A DNA stretch of 64,000 nt from Halisarca cf. caerulea (taxonomy: Eukaryota; Porifera; Demospongiae; Chondrillida; Halisarcidae), in assembly GCA_963170055.1 (NCBI GenBank), contig CAUJGJ010000125.1:2127401-2191400 (forward strand), read 5' to 3'. Of the stretch, positions 47,488 through 55,735 are shown one piece after another; within the stretch, counting starts at the first letter, position 1; the number at the start of each line of letters is the position of its first letter. A program made the translations under genes and the position numbers. Below the pieces are notes generated by a model that was not told where the DNA came from, searched no databases, and saw only the letters and a list, made by a program, of their open reading frames with translations.

Positions 47488-50198
47488 TGGCATGTTTCAT
47501 TGATCATCTCATAGCCATTGTCACAATCACACAAACCAGATGATGAGTTACAAGACTCATGTAATCCACAAATAGATTCATTACTTGAACAATTAGCTGA
47601 AGAAAAAAAAACGAGCATTTTCATTAGTAGGATATGAGAGAAGACCATACATGGAAACTGAAATCCAAGCAAGTACACGTATGTAGTGCTGTACAATATT
47701 GAATGAATTGTATGAATATAGAACACAAAATTAATTTTTTCTACTCCTAATGAATGCTTTCTACTTCTACTACAACTTCAATTTCCATTTTATTTTATGT
47801 TCTTTTTGTATCAAATCTCATTTTGTGGTCTTTTGTTCTCATTTTTGTATATGATGTCTTGTCTTCTGGGTGCTGGGTAGAGCAGCCCCTGGCTAACAGC
47901 CCCCCAGATAAAATAAGTATACCCAACCTGAATATACCGAATAAATAGTAATATGTACCGCAATATTATTTGTGCTAAATTCAGATACTGGCCAACTTTT
48001 TCCTATACCGAAATATCGTGTGATACCATGGTTTTCTTTGAGGATAGACCAGTATTGGAAGGACTAAACATAATAAGGTATTTTAAGGACATGAAATTCT
48101 ATCTTAGGTGATGTATTCAAAATCTGTTGAGCTGTTACTTCTGGCAGCCATGATTATTGGTGCAAAAGGAGCATAATATGTAGCATACATGAGTGTCAGT
48201 TGTGAATGCCTTCGATATGTGTGTGACAAGGATTCATTTGATATGTTGTCTACAGTTTCAACACTCGGTATACCGTGATAGAATGTGGGGAATATACCAA
48301 AACTGACTATTTGTGATACTGCACAGCCCTATATGTACATAAGAAATATCATATAATGTACTTTGAAGTATTCATGGATCATATGTATGTTAGAATTTGT
48401 GGAACTAACTTTCATACATTGCAAACACATACATAGTTCTCATCCTATGTGTGAATGCTTGCTTCATAACATAAATTACGTATGTACGTATCTGTCTGAA
48501 GTAAAACTCAGTGGGTAGCTACCAATCTGAAAAATACAACAAAGCTTCATCCCACAACATTAAGGTCTGTGAAGTGACATACAATACTGTGAACTGTACA
48601 ATACTAGAACAGCATTATGCTAAAATATACTACAAGCAGTCCTCTGAAATACTATACTATAAGAACCATATTTTGCTAGTGTGCAAGTATAAATGGGAAT
48701 AGTGATGACTCCACAGTATCACCAGAAGACCCTCAGCTGTGGGCTTGAGTATAAAAAATCAACCAAGACATAGTATTGAATTCAAATGCACTTACTAGCC
48801 ATAGGTGTTGCCGATGGAGTAATTGCTATAGACGCTGAGCTGGAATACATGCTAGAGAACGTAGGTGTAATAGATTCCACAGCACTACTACTTGAAGACA
48901 AGGAGCCAACTATGGAATTGGAAGTGACCTCAGAAGTAGACGATATTTCAAGCGTTGGTGTTAAATATGAGTCTTGTGATGAGGAAGCGCTGACAACAGA
49001 CTCCATAGTGCTGGTTGAGGAAGTGCTGACAACAGACTCCATACTGCTGGATGAGGAAGGGCTGACGACAAACTCCATACTGCTGGAGGAGGAAGGGCTG
49101 ACGACAAACTCCATACTACTGGATGAGGAAGTGCTGACAACAGATTCCATACTACTGGATGAGGAAGTGCTGACAACAGACTCCATACTACTGGAGGAGG
49201 AAGGGCTGACAACAGATTCCATACTACTGGATGAGGAAGTGCTGACAACAGATTCCATACTACTGGATGATGAAGCACTGACAACAAACTCCATACTACT
49301 GGATGAGGAAGGGCTGACAACAGACTCCATACTACTGGATGAGGAAGGGCTGACAACAAACTCCATACTACTGGATGAGGAAGTGCTGCTGACAAAAGAC
49401 TCCATACTGCTGGATGAGGAAGTGCTGCTGACAAAAGACTCCATACTGCTGGATGAGGAAGGGCTGACAACAGACTCCATACTACTGGATGAGGAAGGGC
49501 TGACAACAAACTCCATACTACTGGATGAGGAAGTGCTGTTGACAGCAGATTCCATACTGCTGGATGATGGAACACCAGCAGAAGACTCCATACCACTAGA
49601 TGATAAAGGATTAGCAAGAGATTCCACACTGGTACTTGCAATAGACTCTATGCTGGTAGATGACAAAGTAACAGTGTTGGCAGATTCCATGATGGATGAC
49701 ATTGAGGTACTATCAACAGACTCCATACTAGTGGACTGAATAAGGTTGGTAGCGTACACGCTGGTTACCTGAGCAGTATCAATAACTACAGATGATGACC
49801 TAGTAGCAGATATATCTTCGGTAGAGAGAGAAGTCATAGTTGGGGAGGAAGAATATCTGGTGCTATCTACTTCGGTGCTCTCTGGACTTTCGCTGGTCTG
49901 TAACGAACTGCCTAGACTACCCAGATCACCAGTGGAAGGTGCTGAAATCTGTACAGATACATCCGTCACGCTACTTACGGAATCAAGATTTAACGTTACG
50001 GTATCCGATTGACCCATTACCGACCAAAATGCTGCAAATGAAAGGACAGAGAAGCACACATTCGCGTACATTGAGAAGGACACATGCACGAATACATAGA
50101 GTATCTATGATAAGATCTACGTTCAAGTTCACACGATACAACTCACCAATGGTTGATAAGATGAGCAGCATGACAGAGATTTGCAAGTAATTCTTCAT
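33333..50198 (-). CDS. Large transmembrane cadherin with mucin-like N-terminus and EGF module
   Basis: Nine exons: 50147-50198, 48796-50031, 47486-47596, 40107-44931, 34439-34571, 34154-34362, 33994-34085, 33822-33916 and 33333-33575. They sum to 2332 codons with consistent phases. Exon 1 gives a signal peptide (MKNYLQISVMLLILS). Exon 2 (412 codons) is Ser/Thr-rich, with about 15 repeats of SSSSSMESVVS(P/T), expected to be heavily O-glycosylated. Exon 3 is one six-Cys EGF-like module (GLCDCDNGYEM). Exon 4, a 4.8-kb exon, encodes about 14 cadherin repeats; calcium-binding DxNDN-type motifs are clear in about half (DRNDNPP, DVNNNAP, DANDNSP, DVNDNFP, DVNDPP). Then come a membrane-proximal region, a 24-residue membrane segment (LIITIIIAVVLVVVIMGCGI) and a tail of about 150 residues with PLQPRNYSG and DPNYVKDE. 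I see no recognisable catenin-binding motif. Likely a cell-surface adhesion protein; paralogy to FAT, dachsous or protocadherins is unresolved. Confidence 0.9.
35322..35341. repeat. G homopolymer
   Basis: About 18-19 consecutive G in the long cadherin intron. Confidence 0.95.
35560..38060 (-). pseudogene. Decayed Penelope-like retroelement with GIY-YIG endonuclease
   Basis: Reading from the 5' side, the minus strand encodes an N-terminal basic region (37704-38060), a middle region (37276-37700), RT blocks QLYGLPKIHKE (36935-37225), DVKSLFTKVPI and AAMGNPFSPIVANIYI (36633-36992), the YVDD catalytic box (about 36600-36620), FLDVLV and the thumb (36185-36571), and a GIY-YIG domain with VYQIPCGDCEKSYIGETGRP (35722-36243). 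DVKSLFT plus a C-terminal GIY-YIG are hallmarks of Penelope-like elements. Frames change several times and a TAG falls a few codons after YVDD, so it is inactive. The flank at 35565-35592 carries ACGTTTCGCCCACTTGGACT. It sits in the largest cadherin intron, in the same orientation. Confidence 0.88.
38087..38626 (-). CDS. Possible nested two-exon gene inside the cadherin intron
   Basis: A short exon at 38602-38626 (ATG, 25 bp, strong GTATGT donor) joins in phase to 38087-38499 after a CTTTCAG acceptor, giving about 145 residues. The N-terminal third is basic/hydroxylated with hydrophobic LLFLIST, possibly an organelle-targeting sequence; the rest includes KVWMGVQGGRLLSC, PDTQIEHAIHY and FHLCQPC. 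I do not recognise it. An AATAAA lies near 38112-38125, just before the stop, which either marks a short 3' end or argues against the C-terminus. It could instead be a fragment of the adjacent retroelement's flank. Confidence 0.35.
38945..39233 (-). repeat. SINE-like repeat with AAT tail
   Basis: On the minus strand the sequence begins GGTGCTGGTGGCTCAGTAGG, close to the start of tRNA-derived SINEs (box A-like TGGCTCAGTAGG), runs about 270 bp and ends in an ATT trinucleotide tail (38948-38970 on plus). I could not place a convincing box B. A similar GACTGGGT-GGCC/AGCC-TTAGCC block at 62800-62830 suggests a repeated 3' part. Confidence 0.55.
45221..45397. mobile_element. Small TIR element (CAGT-nn-AACC family, copy 7)
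   Basis: Left end CAGTGAAACCTCACTAATCT; the right end TAGAGAGGCTTCACATT is a damaged inverse. It lies in the cadherin intron between the EGF exon and the cadherin-repeat exon. Confidence 0.6.
46377..47265. mobile_element. Element with CCAGGGGC termini, about 890 bp
   Basis: GTACCCAGGGGCGGATCC at the left and AATTTGCCCCTGGTACC at the right are inverted over about 11 bp; both subterminal regions contain GGGGGTGCT-like tracts. No transposase. CAGGGGCGGAT-type ends recall non-autonomous hAT-like elements in invertebrates (inference). Cadherin intron. Confidence 0.55.
47357..47485. repeat. CA microsatellite abutting the EGF exon
   Basis: CA array with an internal CTCA block (47406-47425). It ends directly at the splice donor of the EGF exon at 47486, so the donor GTGTGTGTG is itself part of the repeat. 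Confidence 0.95.
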
Positions 50199-51208
50199 GT
50201 TTGCAAGATCTTCACGACACTTACCGCTGACAAAACCCCAAAAAAATCCGTGGTGGCGGACACCAGGAACTCGGACTCGGATCTAATGGGCGGGGCGCCT
50301 GTAAAGCAGTAAACAACACGTGTTTTGGCACATCCGATGAATATGATTAAAGTTAGAGATTGGCAAAATTAATGTAAAATGGCCACGCCATGGATCCATG
50401 CTTGTATTATATGCTTATATATACATATTTTATGGCCATACCTCGACTCCAGGTACTTATAGGTTTACATTTATCTTGTATTCTGTACCAAACAGCTGAT
50501 GCTCACTACTGATAAGTGTGGGGATTGAGACATGCATGCAATGTTCAATCATTACTACTTGCATACCCATGAACAATATGACATTGCACACATGTATTTG
50601 ATACATGTGCATGCATTATATAAAATTGAGAAGATTCAATCATGCAATGTTTATTTGCATATACGTACAGTAAATCCTGTATTAAAGGACACCTCCAAAA
50701 TGCTCTGTCCCATTCAAAGTCACTCGCGCACTGCATGTGCATGATTGAATCCTCCCAAATAAGGACACCTCCATAAACAGGACAGCTTACTATGGTCCCA
50801 GTGGTGCCCTTATCAGGGAGGTTTCACTGTACACAATTAATACATAGCATAATACTACAAGTGATGCAGTCTGCAGGGTGTATGACCATGTACAATTTCT
50901 AACATGAAAAATCACTCTATATAGGTGGCTGACATGTGTATTGAGTGTTCCAACACTTATTCCACTAGATGGATTCATGCATGGAGCATGCCTCAAAATA
51001 ATTGATGGTGCTATTACATTACATACAATCCACAAATAATTTAATTCTATCTACAACACAGATATAGTACATGTGCAAAAACAACAAGTGAACTTAAATG
51101 AAATATATACACCAAGAACACACAGATACGTACACACCAAACACAATGGATATAAAGAAAGGATTATGAAGAAAAATCATGAATTTAGTCATCCATTAAT
51201 TGAGAAGT
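50199..51208. other. Intergenic: cadherin promoter side and 3' side of PI3K subunit A
   Basis: Contains a short GC-richer patch (50250-50320) just upstream of the cadherin start, plausibly its promoter, and a TIR element at 50668-50829. No further gene is visible. Confidence 0.5.
50668..50829. mobile_element. Small TIR element (CAGT family, copy 8)
   Basis: Left end CAGTAAATCCTGTATTAAAG, right end TTATCAGGGAGGTTTCACTG, flanked by TA. Its interior GGACACCTCCA is like that of copies 3 and 5. Confidence 0.7.
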
Positions 51209-52526
51209 TTATAGAAATGCTGGTTTTAGCAATGCAGTATCCATTTCTGGGTTATGCTTCTTTAGTGAGCAATGAGCATAGTGACAAATTAAATGCTCCA
51301 GTGATCTGAATTCCAAAGGATCAGCAAATCCATACCCGCCATTGGTGCTCCTCATTATTGCTATTCTCTTGTACTTATGAGCATCCCTATAGCAAATTTC
51401 ACAGGATCAAGAACAATCTATGTGGCCTACATTGTATAAAACTCACATCACATCAAGAGTGTGTGTGTGGTATATGCTCTTTTCCCTGTCCATGCATTCA
51501 GGTGGGTCCTTGGGCCGTACCAGAAAGGTACCATTTGGTTTGGTAGAAAGAAGTGATCGTGATTGTTCTCGCCTACACATACACATTTACACAATATGCA
51601 GGGGCAGAGCAATATAAAAAAACTACACCACTCACGATATGGAGTTGCTCAACCATGTTGTCTGATTCCTATGCGGCAATGTACTGTAATCCATTGAGCC
51701 CTTTGTAAAAGGATAACCATGTATACACTAATACTATTTGAACACATTTCACAGCCAAACTTACAGCAACCGTTTCATCCAAACTTGACTCGTCTCGACT
51801 GGAAAACTTTGGAGGACGGGTTAATGTAGGTGGGTAATGCTGCTGACGTCTTGACCGGGCAAAAGACTCCATGGACATCACAAGCCTGTCGTATTGCTCC
51901 CTGAATAATTTCAGAAATACAACTGACAGACCTCTATATTAAACAATTGCATATAACTCACTGGCTTCGCTCAGTATGAAGTAAGGCATAAATTTCATGA
52001 GGGTCTTCATACTGAGAGAAAGGCTCCTCCTTTTCAGTCATCCTTTGGTATATCTCTTCGTCTGTGAGACCTTGCTTGAGTAACCACCTGACATTGAATG
52101 TATAAAAACAATGAATACTTGAAAAACACTCTGATGACAACATGCTTACTTTCGATAGAAGTTTTTGCTTTCCGTTAGTTTAAGTATCTGAGGTTTCAAG
52201 GCTTGCATTCTCATATCCATATCCCTTGCATCTCTATCAAGGCAAGCCAGTTCTCTTTCCATCACCATCACTCCTTCTCCATGACCTTGAGCACGTCGTT
52301 TTACACATTCTACATTATCTTTCCACCTAAACAATACAGACAACCTCACTACAGAATTTCAGTAGCTCATGTCTAGAACCTACGCAGTAATTTCAGTGTT
52401 AGCTATAAAACTAGCTGATTTTGACTGTATTTCCTCATGCTCCCGAATCATATCCACAATTAACTTCTCTGAACTGATCTTCTCCCTTAAAGCATTGATT
52501 TCCTAGGCAAAAGAGGTAACAATAAT

Positions 52527-52575
<49 letters not shown>

Positions 52576-54947
52576 CGTGCGTGTGTGTGTGTGCATGATT
52601 GTGTGCATTCATACTCTACCTGACTGTACGTATCCTAACATCCACTGTAAAAGTAACTATGGATACAACATTGCCAGACAAAACGGAAAAAGAACCCCTC
52701 CACCGTGCTCAGCAAAGTATTTAGCCTAAAGACCTAGTATTCAATATTCCAAAATAATGACTGGACACGTCTCGTGTAGCCAGATCACACCCCTCCATGT
52801 TTGTTCCTGCAAACACAGAGGGGTGTCATTTGGCTACGTGAGACTAAATCTGCTATGCATAGAGGCATAGGAAACTAATAAAGGTTGCATACCATTGCTG
52901 CATCATCAGGTACTGTGCTCCCAAGAGATACACACATTACACTATAGATCCCACTAAACCTACCTGGTGGACAGTAGACCATTTACTATAATGATCGTTA
53001 TACTGCTTTGTGAGGTCCTCCATTCGAGCCTCTGCTTCAACTAAAGCTTTAATAATGGAATCAACATCATTAGCTATTAGGCCATCATCCTCCTAAAGAA
53101 GAATAAAGTAATATCCACAAAACATATGTAGCACAAACCACAGTTTTACATACTCTCATCTCCTCCTTTGAAACTGGATACAGGAGATTAGTGTCGAGCT
53201 TGTAACTGTAGGGCCTCAATGAATGATGCTTGTGATAATTGACCAATTCCACAACAGAATTAAATTCAAGCGGTTCTGAAAACCCATACTTCCCATCGTG
53301 ATAAATAATTCTAATAAGTCTGTTGACACCTCCAACTCTGCACAGAAAAATAAAAAAATGGAGTGCAAAGGGCCCTTCTTAATTGCATAATGCTTGAAAA
53401 ATGTCGTACATTAAACAAATATTCAAAACAGCTTTTACCTCAGACATGCATCATTACAAAATAGTTGTACCGTACTTCCTCCTAAAGATTTGGGAATCTA
53501 ATTTTCAACGGGGCAGCCTGATTTTGCCTACCAATACTTCTAAAAATTCGAATTTTACGCAACTCTGATATTCGTGCTAAACCCTCTAATTTCGACAATC
53601 GATTTTCTGTCTTCTGACTTCTTCTATATGGCAAACAAACTCTTCTTCCAATGTCAGGTTTCCAAACTTGTTTGTACACGTGGTACGCTCTAACAATACA
53701 AGAGATGAGAAAAAACAACAACCGGCGCTGCGACATCAGCCATCTTAAAAAGAGTCCCAAAATGGCCGTAAGAACGCGGGCTCTGTTTCAGTTTCGTGAC
53801 GAGTCTCCAATTTCATGAAGAGTCTCTGATTTTCGCAAAGCGCCTGTCAACAAGAAGACTTAACTTCTTAAATTTCAAAATATGTGATTTGAAACTACTA
53901 AAAATGTCCCAAATTTTAGAGGAAGTACAGTAATAATGGTACGTATACTCTGGACAAACTCTTATGTATACACACGCACATACTCTTAAAATCAGGAATG
54001 TTGGCTCCTGAGCCAGCATTCCTGATTTTAAGAGTATGTGCTTGACAGGGGCCTACTGTAATACGCACGTTCAATGTCCCTTAACTTAATTAGCACATAA
54101 TACCTGATATCATACATGCATTCATCAGGCTCACTTGAGTGTTAAGGTGTACTCTCCTACTACCTTTGCTGAATCCCTGACCAGAAAAGATCCATCTGAA
54201 CAATTTTTCATTATATCTATAACTTCCTCCCTATGTAGACAAAAGGAAAGTAAATATTATTATCTACACAACCAAGAAAAAGTATGTCTTTTCTCACCGA
54301 GATATGTTTCCCCAATACCATTCTGCATTTTCTAGCTTTGTGTCTCCATCAAAACCTCCTGGTGGCTGCTTTGGAGACAGAGGCGGGCCATTGACTACAT
54401 TGCTTCCATTATGAGAAGAGGTAAAAACATAAGTGGAATCTGACACTCTCTGGATGCTTGGCTGCCGTTGTACTGATATAGAACCCGCTGTCAAATTAGA
54501 GAATTGGAAATCAAAACAGTAAAGGAACTATCCTACTACACAGCACTCACCTCTGGGAGGAAGGGGAGGAGGAGTTTCTGGTTCAGGCACAGTAGGAAGA
54601 GGACGATCTGCAGCAATGACATGCATAGTAATAGTTCCATTACTGGCATAGTAGATCATCATACAAAAACTGATACCTATGTATGCATATAATTTCTATG
54701 GTATAACCTGTCATTATACGCAATAATAAATGGGATGACAGAGTTATGACTGCAACAATAGACAAATTACACTTTCAGGAGTAACAACACATTGAAACTG
54801 ATACTTACTGAATTTGACGGGTGATACACCTGCCGAGTCAGTACTTGGTCTCCTGGTGGGTACAGGAGGTGGCTGACCATCTGCAATGATTGTGTAACAC
54901 ATATAACACTGCGCCAGTAGGAACCTTGATAAAGTCTCACCTGACAT
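51209..54947 (-). CDS. PIK3R: PI3-kinase regulatory subunit, p85/p55-like (gene A)
   Basis: Fourteen exons: 54941-54947, 54809-54880, 54551-54607, 54298-54487, 54135-54230, 53154-53337, 52964-53092, 52384-52502, 52150-52326, 51962-52087, 51765-51900, 51636-51700, 51447-51572 and 51209-51386, giving 553 residues in one frame. The N-terminus has two proline-rich segments ([17 protein letters not shown]) and no SH3 or RhoGAP domain. The N-terminal SH2 runs from [11 protein letters not shown] through [14 protein letters not shown] and [12 protein letters not shown] to NLLYPVSK. The inter-SH2 coiled coil follows ([29 protein letters not shown]). The C-terminal SH2 has [20 protein letters not shown] and LKKHNPEMD. 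The layout equals vertebrate p55-type adaptors, which bind p110 through iSH2 and phospho-YxxM receptors through SH2. The tiny first exon (MSG) is the least certain part. Confidence 0.93.
52530..52592. repeat. GT microsatellite
   Basis: GT array with GC interruptions, in an intron of PI3K subunit gene A. Confidence 0.95.
52769..52844. mobile_element. Short TIR element (GTCTC-nn-GTAGCC family)
   Basis: GTCTCGTGTAGCCAGAT at the left is inverted as ATTTGGCTACGTGAGAC at the right; 76 bp. Related termini occur at 61236-61342. Intron of gene A. Confidence 0.7.
53468..53932. mobile_element. TIR element carrying a gene-like fragment
   Basis: TACCGTACTTCCTCCTAAAG at the left and CTTTTAGAGGAAGTACAGTA-like sequence at the right form imperfect terminal repeats. 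Inside, the minus strand at 53482-53760 is open for 92 codons and includes [18 protein letters not shown], which resembles a YHVYxxVWxPxxG motif seen in HIRAN-like ORFs of sponge and cnidarian genomes (recalled, not checked). A CpG-containing ATGGCTGATGTCGCAGC start-like site lies just upstream. It may be a captured host or viral-unrelated gene piece. It sits in an intron of PI3K gene A. Confidence 0.5.
53976..54041. repeat. Near-perfect 66-bp palindrome
   Basis: GCACATACTCTTAAAATCAG at the left is exactly inverted at the right, with arms of about 29-32 bp meeting at TTGGCTCCTGAGCCAG. Intron of gene A, immediately downstream (plus sense) of the TIR element at 53468-53932. Confidence 0.85.
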
Positions 54948-55735
54948 GATGATCGAAAGGTTAACCTATCAAAGAAGACATGAGAAAATTTAAAGAAGCA
55001 ACTTAGCCTAAACTACAAAATGAAAAAATAACTACCAGTAAGGTAGAGGTCGCAAATTTCGAACAGTTGTTAATTCCGAACACCGCTTTTCCTGAGCCCA
55101 GGAACGAAACTTGGGGGAATTTCAGCCTAGCATTTCTTAGCACTGATACAGGACATAACAGCTGTAGAAGAATAAAACTTAGATCTTTCTGCGTCGGCTA
55201 GGAGATACCCTGTTCGGAATTAACAACTGTTCGGAATTAGGGCCCTCTACCTTAATACTCTAAACTAATAAATAGTACAAATATCTTAGTAATGGTAAAG
55301 GTGTCGAATTAATCATAGACTCTATCCTATCGAAGGGTATACAATAACAAGGCATACAAACACAGGAAGTATGGTATGACAGTCCACCGACTCGGGATTC
55401 ACAAGCGAGAAGAAATTAAGCATTAGTGACACAAAAATGTGAACAAAACACAACATAACTCACCTTAAACAGGCCTGGGACAGCGTTGATAGTGTAACTA
55501 AACAATAAACACCACGGGCTTCGCCAAGAACCTCTTGCGTGTGGTTTGAGAAAGGAAGGGCGTGTCCATACAGAGTGATGTATAAATTACAGGAATCCTC
55601 TCTAGCTGTGCTTTCCTAAATTAATACAGTATAAATAGCAGCCTACCAGTATTATTATTCGTGATAATAGATAGCGGCAGATAGATACTGGAGACGTATA
55701 CGGAAAACAAGGAGATTTCTTATGAGATTTCTGCA
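54948..55735. promoter_or_regulatory. Divergent intergenic region between the two PI3K subunit genes
   Basis: 788 bp separate the two facing-away start codons. It must hold both promoters and 5' UTRs. A 216-bp inverted-repeat element occupies 55039-55254, close to gene A, leaving about 480 bp next to gene B. A CACGCAAGAGG-containing GC-richer patch lies at about 55510-55570. I could not identify a TATA box or start site with confidence. Confidence 0.55.
55039..55254. mobile_element. TIR element (TAAGGTAGAGG family, copy 1)
   Basis: TAAGGTAGAGGTCGCAAATT and AACAGTTGTTAATTCCGAAC at the left are inverted at the right end (ending CCCTCTACCTTA), giving terminal repeats of about 45 bp. The interior matches the element at 61783-61965. 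Confidence 0.8.

Noticed and set aside
47676..48340. A possible TIR element with GGGCTGTGCAGTATC-like ends in a cadherin intron
   Set aside because: Only the right end is convincing; the left end matches poorly.
48786..49739. A 317-codon open frame on the plus strand antisense to the mucin exon
   Set aside because: It is a shadow of the Ser-rich repeat: the units have no stops in this frame, and the sense strand is tied to signal peptide, EGF and cadherin exons by consistent phases.
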